A DNA stretch of 40,989 nucleotides, from positions 1 to 40,989 of the forward strand of contig DASTPT010000074.1 of assembly GCA_035762085.1 (NCBI GenBank), given 5' to 3'. Below are positions 30,184-37,091 of this stretch, in pieces. A program made the position numbers and the translations under genes. The notes under the pieces are model-generated. The model was not told the origin of the DNA. It saw nothing but the letters and a program-made list of their open reading frames with translations, and ran no database searches. Positions within the stretch are counted from its first letter, which is position 1; each line of letters starts with the position of its first letter. The DNA comes from HRBIN12 sp035762085 (GTDB taxonomy: Bacteria; Actinomycetota; UBA4738; HRBIN12).

Positions 30184-30804
30184 TCAGGTCTCGCCACGAT
30201 GGCGGCGCCACAGCCATCGGGCGCCGATGGCGAGGATCACGAGGGCGAGCACCGCCCACCCGAACGTGGAGACGATGCGGTCGATCATCTCCACGTTGTC
30301 GCCGATCATCGTGCCGAGCAGCACGAGCGCGGTGGACCAGACCGCGATCGCCGGCACGCCGAAGGCGAGGAACGTGCCGAACGGCACCTCGGCGACGCCG
30401 GCAGCGAACGGGACGGTGCCCGCCGCCCCGGTGGCGAACCTGCCGACGACGATCGTCTTGCCGGCGTTGCGTCTGATCGCGGCGGTCGCCTCATCCAGCT
30501 TGCGGCCGAGCCGGTCCGCGAACGGCAGCCGCTCGACGATCGGCCGACCGAGCCGGCGGCCCAGCCAGTAGCCCGTGACCTCCCCCGCGATCGTCGCGAG
30601 CACCGCGACGAGGATCACGATGGGCAGGGACAGCGTGCCCCGCGCGGCGTAGACACCCGCCATCGCGAGGATCACGTCGCCGGGCACGACAACCCCCAGC
30701 AGCAGCCCGGACTCGAGGAACATGGCCGCGGGCACGATCGCGTACCCGGCGGTCGTGTAGGCCGGGCGCAGCCAGTCGATCAGGTCGGCGACGAACGCCT
30801 GCAT
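30184..30804 (-). CDS. DedA family membrane protein
   Basis: A 206-residue protein of the DedA/SNARE-associated family, thought to flip phospholipids or undecaprenyl phosphate and maintain membrane potential. The signatures are PAAMFLESGLLLGVVVPGDVILAMAG, EVTGYWLGRRLGRP, and a GRFATGAAGTVPFAAGVAEVPFGTFL segment equivalent to the family's R-F-x-P-x-x-R region. There, Arg is kept but Pro-Arg is replaced by Gly-Ala. AAGGAG and AAAGG lie upstream of the ATG at 30804. It is divergent from the YihY-like gene. Confidence 0.9.
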   Translation of the reverse strand: MQAFVADLIDWLRPAYTTAGYAIVPAAMFLESGLLLGVVVPGDVILAMAGVYAARGTLSLPIVILVAVLATIAGEVTGYWLGRRLGRPIVERLPFADRLGRKLDEATAAIRRNAGKTIVVGRFATGAAGTVPFAAGVAEVPFGTFLAFGVPAIAVWSTALVLLGTMIGDNVEMIDRIVSTFGWAVLALVILAIGARWLWRRHRGET

Positions 30805-30835
30805 GTTCGTGCCTTTGCCCGGCTCCTTGTCTGCG

Positions 30836-30846
30836 CAAACGGTTTG
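30836..30846. promoter_or_regulatory. Near-palindrome between dedA-like and yihY-like genes
   Basis: CAAACGGTTTG is an 11-bp symmetric element around a central G in the 72-bp divergent gap. It is AT-richer than its surroundings and may be an operator. No regulator can be named. Confidence 0.3.
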
Positions 30847-30876
30847 GGAACGGCTCCAGCTGGGCACCACGATGCC

Positions 30877-31710
30877 ATGCGCATCCGAGAGATCGCCGCC
30901 CGCCTGCGGCAGGCCGACGGGACGAGCCACGTCCGCGCGCTCGCCTACCAGTCCGCGTTCGTGATGATGTCCGGCTTCGTCGGCCTGATCGGACTGTCGA
31001 CCGTGCTCGGCCTCGAGCAGCTGCGGGCGACGGTGCAGGAGCTCTCCGCGAGCCTCCTGCCCGGGGAGGCCGGGCGCCTGCTGCAGGAGACCGTCCAGCG
31101 CGGCGCGAACGGGGGGGCGACGGCGACCGTCGTCGGCCTCGGCGCCGCACTCACGTCCGGAACGCTCGCGATGGCTCAGCTGCTGCGCTCCGCGGAGCGC
31201 CTCCACGGGATCCAGGACGACGGCGAGCTCCTGCGCCGGTACGGCCGGGCGCTCCTGCTGGCACTCACGGCAGGGGTCGCGCTCGTGCTCGGCGGGCTCG
31301 CGATCGGCGCCGGTCGTTCGATCGCGACGGGCCTCGGCTTCGAGGGCGGTGCGGCCACTGCCTGGGAGTTCGCCCGATGGCCGATCGGCCTCGCGCTCGT
31401 CGCTGCGGCCATCGCGCTGATCGTCAGGGTGGCTTCTCCGGGCAAGCCCTCCCGCCGCGACATCCTGGCGGGGTCGTCGGCCGCGGTGATCCTCTGGGTG
31501 GCCTTCACGGCGCTCCTCGGCGTCTACCTGTCGATCGGCTCCGACTCGCAGAGCGCGTACGGCCCTCTGCTCTCGGTGATCGCGTTGCTCCTGTGGGCGG
31601 CCGCGACCTCGCTGGCGCTGCACCTGGGCCTGGCGCTCGTGGCCGAGCGCCGCTCCCCCGCCCCGTCGACGGCGGCGACCGCGGACCGCGAACCCGTCAT
31701 CGTCGGCTGA
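30877..31710 (+). CDS. YihY/BrkB-like membrane protein
   Basis: A 277-residue polytopic membrane protein with about six helices. The N-terminal amphipathic region, the helix YQSAFVMMSGFVGLIGL and the central SGTLAMAQLLRSAERLHGI segment fit the YihY/BrkB (UPF0761) family, whose role is unsettled (a transporter has been proposed; the old name RNase BN is wrong). The match is looser than for classic members. No strong ribosome site or -10 box precedes the ATG at 30877. Confidence 0.75.
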   Translation: MRIREIAARLRQADGTSHVRALAYQSAFVMMSGFVGLIGLSTVLGLEQLRATVQELSASLLPGEAGRLLQETVQRGANGGATATVVGLGAALTSGTLAMAQLLRSAERLHGIQDDGELLRRYGRALLLALTAGVALVLGGLAIGAGRSIATGLGFEGGAATAWEFARWPIGLALVAAAIALIVRVASPGKPSRRDILAGSSAAVILWVAFTALLGVYLSIGSDSQSAYGPLLSVIALLLWAAATSLALHLGLALVAERRSPAPSTAATADREPVIVG

Positions 31711-31735
31711 CCCATACGGGAGCGGCCTCGCTGGA

Positions 31736-31754
31736 GATCGGGTGATCGCCGATC
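31736..31754 (+). terminator. Hairpin after the YihY-like gene
   Basis: GATCGG and CCGATC form a perfect 6-bp stem around a 7-nt loop, 25 nt after the stop at 31710. No T run follows. Confidence 0.35.
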
Positions 31755-31836
31755 GCGGTGTTCCCGCGCTTGGGTGCGCTCCACGCCGCGAGATCGGAAC
31801 CGAGCGCCGAGCGCTCGAGGACGCCGGACGGGCACC

Positions 31837-31910
31837 ACCGCTCTCCGGGGCGCGGAGCGGTGCTGGTCGGGATCCGCCGGGGAGATCCCGTCGGATCGAC
31901 CGACCAGCAC
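31837..31910. other. Pair of overlapping inverted repeats downstream of the Flp pilin gene
   Basis: Two stems can form. CACCGCTC pairs with GAGCGGTG (31855-31862). GTGCTGGTCGG (31860-31870) pairs perfectly with CCGACCAGCAC (31900-31910), extended inward by GATCC with GGATC. They share three bases, so they compete. The long one begins 26 nt after the pilin stop on the minus strand. It could be a terminator or 3' stability element of the pilin mRNA, or a small structured RNA. The whole 31711-31935 gap has no convincing gene on either strand. Confidence 0.5.
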
Positions 31911-31935
31911 GACGTCCGACTGGTGCCGAACCTGA

Positions 31936-32133
31936 CTACCCGGTGACGCCGCCGAGCTCCGACGCGCCGTCGTTGAAGACGCCGAACAGCGCCATGCCGA
32001 GCGCCGTGACCGCCGCGATGATCGCGAGGGCGACCAGGAACAGCAGGAGCCCGTACTCCGTGGCCACCGCCCCGTCCTCGCGCCGAACACGCGCGACCAG
32101 GTAGGCGAGACCCGCCTGAAGCGTGGAGACCAT
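31936..32133 (-). CDS. Flp/Fap-type pilin
   Basis: A 65-residue prepilin for a Flp (type IVb) pilus. After a basic leader the segment EDGAVATEYGLLLFLVALAI has the Gly|Ala prepilin cleavage site, with the conserved Glu at position 5 of the mature form followed by Tyr. GGAAGGAGGG lies ahead of the ATG at 32133. No TadABC, RcpC/CpaB or prepilin peptidase gene is in the window, so it is an orphan pilin here. Single Flp genes far from tad clusters are known in actinobacteria. Confidence 0.9.
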   Translation of the reverse strand: MVSTLQAGLAYLVARVRREDGAVATEYGLLLFLVALAIIAAVTALGMALFGVFNDGASELGGVTG

Positions 32134-32289
32134 CTCTACCCTCCTTCCGACGCTTCGCCGCAGCCATCGGAGTGGTACTGGCTGCGAAGCCAACGCTAGT
32201 TCCGCGCGACCACGGGGGGTATTCCGTCTTCCCCCGAGGTCCCGTACGCGCTTCTACGTACGGCCCGCACGGACCCCGGATGCCCGCTC

Positions 32290-32295
32290 TAGGCT
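32290..32295 (+). promoter_or_regulatory. -10 box for the UroD-family gene
   Basis: TAGGCT, 6 nt before a GTG at 32302 and 21 nt before the ATG at 32317. It allows either a leaderless GTG start or a 15-nt leader with the AAGGAGG ribosome site. Confidence 0.55.
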
Positions 32296-32316
32296 TCGTC
32301 GGTGAAGGAGGCCGAC

Positions 32317-33483
32317 ATGACGATGACGTCACGGGAGCGCGTGCTGGCGGCGATGCGCCACGAGGAGCCCGATCGCGTGCCGATCGTGCTCGGGGTGAGC
32401 AACGCCACCGGGATCAAGATGAAGCCGTATCGGGAGCTGAAGCGGCTGCTCGGGATCGAGGCGCCCGACGCCTACCTCTATCGATGGCCCGAGCTCGGCA
32501 CCGCCGACATCGACGAGGAGACGCTGGTCCGGCTGCGCTCGGACGTCCGCGGCGTCCTCGACCTGGAGCCGGACCGGGTGCTCGAGCGCAACGCCACCCG
32601 CCCGCCGCACGACGACTACATCAACTCGTGGGGCTCGGGCGCCACCGAGATCGGCCCGGACGACTGGTACCCGGCGGTGTGCCCGATGAAGGACGCGACC
32701 ACGATCCAGGAGATCGACGACTACCCGTGGCCCGACATGGACGACCCGAGCCGGGTCGCCCACGTGGCCGACGAGGCCGCGCGCCTGGCCGCCGACGGCC
32801 GGTTCGCGATCATGGCGACCCCCTGGCTCCTGTTCCCGCTCGAGCGCGCGTTCGCGATGCAGGGCATGGAGGCGTTCCTGATGAACCTGGCGATGCACCG
32901 CGACTTCGCCGAGGCGCTCCTGTGGCGGATCGAGGAGCTCTGCAAGACGTTGATGGGCCACTTCCTGGCGGCGCTGGGCGACAACGTCGACATCATCAAG
33001 GTCGGCGACGACCTGGGGACGCAGGAGAGCCTGTTGATGTCGCCGACGATGTACCGGTCGATCCTCAAGCCGGTCCACGCGGACTACCTGCGGTTCATCC
33101 GCGAACGGACGAAGGCGAGGATCTTCTTCCACACCGACGGGGACGTGTTCCCGCTGATCGACGACTTCGTCGAGATGGGCGTCGACGTCCTGAACCCGAT
33201 CCAGACCTCGGCGGGGAAGATGGCGAACCTGCCCGAGCTGAAGGCGCGGTGGGGCGACGTGCTGACCTTCTGTGGGGCCATCGACACGCAGCGGATCCTG
33301 CCGCACGGAACGCCAGACGAGGTGCGCGACGAGGTACGGCGCGTCATCGGGATCTTGGGGCCCGGCGGCGGCTACATGGTGAGCTCGGTCCACACCGTCA
33401 TGAACGACGTGCCGGCCGAGAACGTCCTGGCGATGGTCGACGCGGTCGAGGGGTTCGGCACCTACCCGATCGAGGACGCCTAG
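32317..33483 (+). CDS. Uroporphyrinogen decarboxylase (UroD)-family protein
   Basis: A TIM-barrel protein of the UroD/MtaA superfamily, 388 residues. Seen: the N-terminal TSRERVLAAMRHEEPDRVPI signature, DIIKVGDDLGTQESLLMSP in the middle, then FFHTDGDVFPLIDDF and DVLNPIQTSAGKM. True UroD makes coproporphyrinogen, but these motifs belong to a separate branch often found with corrinoid methyltransferase systems. The MtaA zinc pattern HxC is not seen; HTD is in its place. AAGGAGG lies 5 nt before the ATG at 32317; a leaderless GTG at 32302 would add five residues. Its stop shares the tetramer CTAG with the convergent hdrB stop, placing it next to the MetF-Hdr operon, so a methyl-group role is an inference from context. 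Confidence 0.82.
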   Translation: MTMTSRERVLAAMRHEEPDRVPIVLGVSNATGIKMKPYRELKRLLGIEAPDAYLYRWPELGTADIDEETLVRLRSDVRGVLDLEPDRVLERNATRPPHDDYINSWGSGATEIGPDDWYPAVCPMKDATTIQEIDDYPWPDMDDPSRVAHVADEAARLAADGRFAIMATPWLLFPLERAFAMQGMEAFLMNLAMHRDFAEALLWRIEELCKTLMGHFLAALGDNVDIIKVGDDLGTQESLLMSPTMYRSILKPVHADYLRFIRERTKARIFFHTDGDVFPLIDDFVEMGVDVLNPIQTSAGKMANLPELKARWGDVLTFCGAIDTQRILPHGTPDEVRDEVRRVIGILGPGGGYMVSSVHTVMNDVPAENVLAMVDAVEGFGTYPIEDA

Positions 33484-34358
33484 GAACGTCGGCCGTCGTC
33501 GGCGAGCACGTCGGTCGGATCGACGATGGCCCGCTTCAAGCCGAGCCGCTCGTCGCTCACGCCGAGCGCGCGGCCGACCATCTGCGAAAGGAACAGGACC
33601 GGCATCTCGGCCCACGCGCGATCCTTGCGCCGGATCTCGCGCTGACGGCCGTCGAGGTTGATCTGACAGAGCGGGCAGGCGCAGACGATCGCCTCGGCGC
33701 CGCGCCGTCGCGCGTTCGAGACGATCCGCCGTATCAACGTGTCGACGACGTCCTGCTCGCAGAGCGCCAGGCCCGCGCCGCAACAGGAGGTCTTCCGATC
33801 CCAGTCGACCGGGGTGCAGCCGATCGCCCGCACGACCTCGTCCATGTGGCCGGGGTACTCGGCGTCCTCGGCCAGCGTCACCTTCGGGGGGCGGGTCAGG
33901 AGGCATCCGTAGTAGCAGGCCACCCTGACGCCACGGAACGGCCGCACCACCTTGGCCCGGAGCGCCTCCACGCCGACGTGGTCGTGGTAGACGTCGACGA
34001 GGTTCAGGACCTTCACCCCGCCCTCGTACGGCCGGCCGACGACCCGGGCGACGTCGTTCGCAACGGCCTCGTCTCGGACCGCATGGTTCGCACCCTGGAA
34101 GCGGCTGTAGCACGCGGCACAGGGCACGGCGACGGCCTCGAGTCCCATGTCGTCGCGGACCTTGGCGAGTTCGCCGGCCGCCAGGGCGGCCGCCAGCAGC
34201 CGGTTGACGGAGCGGCCGGCGGAGTTGCCGCAGCACTGCCAGCCCGGGATCTCGGCGAGGTCGACGTCGAGCACCGCCATCGTGGCGTCGAACGAGCCGT
34301 CCATCTCCCTGGCCGTGCTGTGGAGCGAGCACCCCGGGTAATAGGCAAGCGGGCTCAC
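33480..34358 (-). CDS. hdrB: Heterodisulfide reductase subunit B-like protein
   Basis: Carries two cysteine-rich CCG domains, each able to hold a non-cubane [4Fe-4S] cluster that handles thiol or disulfide redox. It has 292 residues, the HdrB length. The first CCG set is Cys10 (YYPGC), CC in GWQCCGN and CAAC in VPCAACYSRF. The second is CYYGC, CC in TSCCGAG, and CACPLC. The GTG at 34358 overlaps the hdrC stop (GTGA) after a GGAGGGG ribosome site. It is the last gene of the six-gene MetF-Hdr operon. Methanogen HdrB reduces CoM-S-S-CoB; in bacteria the partner is different and here probably internal to a MetVF complex. Confidence 0.93.
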   Translation of the reverse strand: MSPLAYYPGCSLHSTAREMDGSFDATMAVLDVDLAEIPGWQCCGNSAGRSVNRLLAAALAAGELAKVRDDMGLEAVAVPCAACYSRFQGANHAVRDEAVANDVARVVGRPYEGGVKVLNLVDVYHDHVGVEALRAKVVRPFRGVRVACYYGCLLTRPPKVTLAEDAEYPGHMDEVVRAIGCTPVDWDRKTSCCGAGLALCEQDVVDTLIRRIVSNARRRGAEAIVCACPLCQINLDGRQREIRRKDRAWAEMPVLFLSQMVGRALGVSDERLGLKRAIVDPTDVLADDGRRS

Positions 34359-34990
34359 GGCGTCCCCTCCGAGGTCGCGACGCTCGAGCCGGGCGGGCTC
34401 CCGGTCGCGGCGACCCTGGCCTCGTTCCGCCGGCGGGCCTCGATGTCCTCGGCGGTCTGCGACATCCGCCGCATCTGGGCCCGATCGCCGATCTCCGGCA
34501 GCGGGCGAACCCTGCCCTTGGCCAGCATCCGGAGGCCGAGGCGCATCGCGTCGAGCGCCGCCCTGGGTCGCCCGAGGATGTCGAGCACCACGAGCTCGAT
34601 CTCGTACAGGCGGCCCCAGCGTCGGAAGGACCGGTAGTTGAGGTCGAGCATCCTGGCGAGCGGCATGTCCCGGCGCACCCGGCCGTCGTACCGAGCCAGG
34701 ATGCGCAGCTCCTCCACGACCGAGGCCACGTCGACGCCCACGGGGCAACGGGTCGTGCACGTCTCGCAGCCGGTGCACAGCCAGATGAGCCGGCTGTCGA
34801 TCGACATCGCCTCGTCGCCCAGCTGCGCCGCCCGGATCATCTGCGCGGGGTGGACGTCCGCGAACGCGGCGACGGGGCAGCCGGTCGAGCACTTCGTGCA
34901 CTGGTAGCAGGCGTAGACGTTCACGCCCGATCCCGCGCGGACGCGTGCCGCGAGGGCGCCCGACGGCGCTCGGGTCACCGTCTCCACCAT
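34355..34990 (-). CDS. hdrC: Heterodisulfide reductase subunit C-like ferredoxin
   Basis: A 211-residue electron carrier with two [4Fe-4S] motifs: Cys28-x2-Cys31-x2-Cys34-x3-Cys38 in CYQCTKCSTGCP, and Cys72-x2-Cys75-x2-Cys78-x3-Cys82 in CTGCETCTTRCP. The C-terminal helical part and its basic tail are typical of HdrC. It passes electrons between HdrA and HdrB. It lies 20 nt after metF and is coupled to hdrB by a 4-nt overlap. Confidence 0.93.
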   Translation of the reverse strand: MVETVTRAPSGALAARVRAGSGVNVYACYQCTKCSTGCPVAAFADVHPAQMIRAAQLGDEAMSIDSRLIWLCTGCETCTTRCPVGVDVASVVEELRILARYDGRVRRDMPLARMLDLNYRSFRRWGRLYEIELVVLDILGRPRAALDAMRLGLRMLAKGRVRPLPEIGDRAQMRRMSQTAEDIEARRRNEARVAATGSPPGSSVATSEGTP

Positions 34991-35010
34991 CCCGTCACGT
35001 CCTCCCCTCG

Positions 35011-35955
35011 TCACGCGACCGTCGGTCTCGGCAGCAGACCCGCCGTCTCGACGATCTCGGGGACGGCGGCCTCCCATCCGATGGCCATGACGTGCACCCC
35101 CGCGACGCCCTCGACGCCGGCCAGGCGCCGGATCGTCTCGACCGCGAGGGCCTTCCCCTCGGCCCGCTGCGACTCGCCCTTGTCCCTGGCGGCGATCCGG
35201 TCGACGAGCTCCTGCGGCACGTCCATCCCCGGCACGGACGTCCGCATGTGGTTCGCCATCCCGGCGCTCTTGATCGGCGTCACGCCGGCCAGGATCTTCA
35301 CCTCTTGGTGCAGCCCGAGGGCCCGCACCTCCTCCATCCACCGCTCGAACCGAGGCACGTTGAAGATCGACTGGGTCTGCACGAAGTCCGCCCCGGCCAG
35401 GACCTTCTGCTCGAGGCGGCGGGCTCGGAACTCGAGCGGCTTGGCGAACGGGTTCTCGGCGCACCCGATGTAGAGCGGCAGCGTACCGTCCATCTCCTCC
35501 CCGCACTGGAACCGCCGCTCGTCGCGGAGGTCCCGATACATACGGATCAGCCCCATCGAGTCCAGGTCGTGGACCCCCCTGCCCTGGGGGTGGTTCCCGA
35601 AGCTGATGTGGTCGCCGGTCAGGCACAGGACGTTCCGGATGCCGAGCATCGAGGCGCCCAGGATGTCGGCCTGCATCGCCAGCCGGTTCCGGTCGCGGCA
35701 CGTCATCTGCATGACGGCCTCGATCCCGTGCACCTCGGCGATGTGGGCCGCCGCGAGCGAGCAGGCGCGCACCACGGCCGTCTGGTTGTCGGTCACGTTG
35801 ACCGCGTCGACGGAGCCCTTCAGGATCCTGACCTTCTCCTCGATCACCCCGGCGTCGGCGCTCTTCGGCGGGCCGCACTCGGCCGTGACCGCGAACGCGC
35901 CCGCGGCCAGGACCTTCTCGAGGTTGCTCCCGGCCTTCAGCGTGATCGTGCTCAT
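35011..35955 (-). CDS. metF: Methylene-tetrahydrofolate reductase catalytic subunit
   Basis: A TIM-barrel FAD enzyme that interconverts methylene- and methyl-tetrahydrofolate. It has 314 residues. Signatures: FAVTAECGPPKSADA near the N terminus, AVNVTDNQTA, a MQMTCRDRNR substrate loop, NVLCLTGDH, and IPLYIG-like and TQSIFNVPRFERW segments. The ATG at 35955 overlaps the metV stop (ATGA). Unlike the stand-alone NADH-using MetF, this form lies with MetV and Hdr genes, so it probably receives or gives electrons through them. The direction (methyl synthesis or methyl oxidation) is not shown by the sequence. Confidence 0.95.
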   Translation of the reverse strand: MSTITLKAGSNLEKVLAAGAFAVTAECGPPKSADAGVIEEKVRILKGSVDAVNVTDNQTAVVRACSLAAAHIAEVHGIEAVMQMTCRDRNRLAMQADILGASMLGIRNVLCLTGDHISFGNHPQGRGVHDLDSMGLIRMYRDLRDERRFQCGEEMDGTLPLYIGCAENPFAKPLEFRARRLEQKVLAGADFVQTQSIFNVPRFERWMEEVRALGLHQEVKILAGVTPIKSAGMANHMRTSVPGMDVPQELVDRIAARDKGESQRAEGKALAVETIRRLAGVEGVAGVHVMAIGWEAAVPEIVETAGLLPRPTVA

Positions 35956-36638
35956 ACCGGCCTGGCGTCCTCTCGCACCATCCGTCGAGGCCCGCCCGAG
36001 CTGCTCGCGCTCCAGTCCTTCGGCGGCCGGTACCCGAACATCTGCTCCTCGCGGCCCTGCGCCTTCAGCCGCTCCCAGATCAGCACCCACGCGCACTCGA
36101 TCGGCTCGCCGTCCTCGCCGACGACCTCGCAGAGACCATCGTCGTGCGCGCCGCCGCACGGTCCGTTCATGAGGCTCTTCGCGCAGCGGACCACGGGGCA
36201 GATGCCGGCCGTGAGGCCGAGGACGCAGTCGCCGCACGCGACGCAGCGCTCGAGCCAGACCGCGTGCTCCTGCGGCATGCCGAGCATGTTCGTGTCGACG
36301 GCCGGCATGACCGGCTTCGGCGCGAACCTCTCCGCCATGGCCTGGATACCGATGCCGCACGCCATGCTGAGCACGACCGGGGCGGCGCCGACCTGATCGG
36401 CGATCGCATCCAGGTACTCCCACTCGCACTGGCGGATCGCGGCCGTGTGCTCGACGGTGAGCTCACGGCCCTCCCGCTCCGCCTTGATCGCGATCTCGGA
36501 GGCGAGGACCTCGGCCTCTCGCTCGCCGCCGGTCATGCAGATCGCGACGCACGTGTCGCACCCGGCCACGAGGACCCGGTCGTGGCCCTTCGTCATCGCG
36601 TAGATCTCGTCGAAGGGCTTGCGGTCGGCGGTGATCAT
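35952..36638 (-). CDS. metV: MetV, zinc/Fe-S partner of MetF (MTHFR C-terminal domain protein)
   Basis: A 228-residue Cys-rich protein that pairs with MetF in acetogens. Seen: an N-terminal CDTCVAIC set (VAGCDTCVAICMTGGERE) and a C-terminal cluster-binding region with CVACGDC, GICPVVRCAKSLMNGPCGG and LCEV. The phrase NGPCGG followed by a Cys and a WERL segment is the hallmark of the domain. It has an AGGAGGG ribosome site, overlaps the mvhD stop by 4 nt, and is coupled to metF. Confidence 0.93.
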   Translation of the reverse strand: MITADRKPFDEIYAMTKGHDRVLVAGCDTCVAICMTGGEREAEVLASEIAIKAEREGRELTVEHTAAIRQCEWEYLDAIADQVGAAPVVLSMACGIGIQAMAERFAPKPVMPAVDTNMLGMPQEHAVWLERCVACGDCVLGLTAGICPVVRCAKSLMNGPCGGAHDDGLCEVVGEDGEPIECAWVLIWERLKAQGREEQMFGYRPPKDWSASSSGGPRRMVREDARPV

Positions 36639-37090
36639 CTCTCGGCTCCCTCCTGCACCGCCTCGGCCGGTTCGAACCCGTCGCGGGGGCGTACGTGATC
36701 CGGACCGAGGCGGCGGATACGCTCGGTGAAGTCGCGGGCCGTCTGGGCGAACTCTGGCCCCATGGCCGAGGACATGTGGAACATGTCGACGCGGTCGGGG
36801 TCCACGCCTACCTCCGCGAGCAGCCGCTTGGCGTGCGCGACGCGCCTACGCGCCCACAGGTTGCCCTCGAGGTAGTGGCACTGGCCCTCGAGGCAGCCGG
36901 CGGCGTACACGCCGTCCGCGCCGGCCTCGATCGCCTTCAGGACATGGATCACCTCGAGCTTGCCGGTGCACGGCAGCTTGACCATCCGGATGTTGGCCGG
37001 GTACTGGAGCCGCATGCTGCCGGCCAGGTCGGCGGCGGCGTAGGCGCAGTAGTGGCAGGCGAAGACGATGATCTCGGGCTCGAAGGTCAT
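36635..37090 (-). CDS. mvhD: MvhD-like hydrogenase iron-sulfur (delta) subunit
   Basis: A 151-residue electron-transfer subunit with a [2Fe-2S] site. Cysteines are at residues 12, 15, 41, 66 and 71 (FACHYC, LPCTGK, GCLEGQC), the family pattern. In methanogens MvhD links hydrogenase to HdrA; in the MetVF-Hdr complex of acetogens it probably links HdrA to the other parts. No hydrogenase large subunit is in the window. One nucleotide separates it from the hdrA stop, and it overlaps metV. Confidence 0.94.
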   Translation of the reverse strand: MTFEPEIIVFACHYCAYAAADLAGSMRLQYPANIRMVKLPCTGKLEVIHVLKAIEAGADGVYAAGCLEGQCHYLEGNLWARRRVAHAKRLLAEVGVDPDRVDMFHMSSAMGPEFAQTARDFTERIRRLGPDHVRPRDGFEPAEAVQEGAER

Positions 37091-37091
37091 C

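Noticed and set aside
31860..31910. The long hairpin as a known riboswitch
   Set aside because: It lies downstream of the pilin gene, not in the leader of a gene, and I recognise no riboswitch core sequence.
31742..32104. Possible small proteins in the 31711-31935 gap
   Set aside because: No frame has a ribosome site, a -10 box at leaderless spacing or any recognisable motif; the hairpins are better supported.
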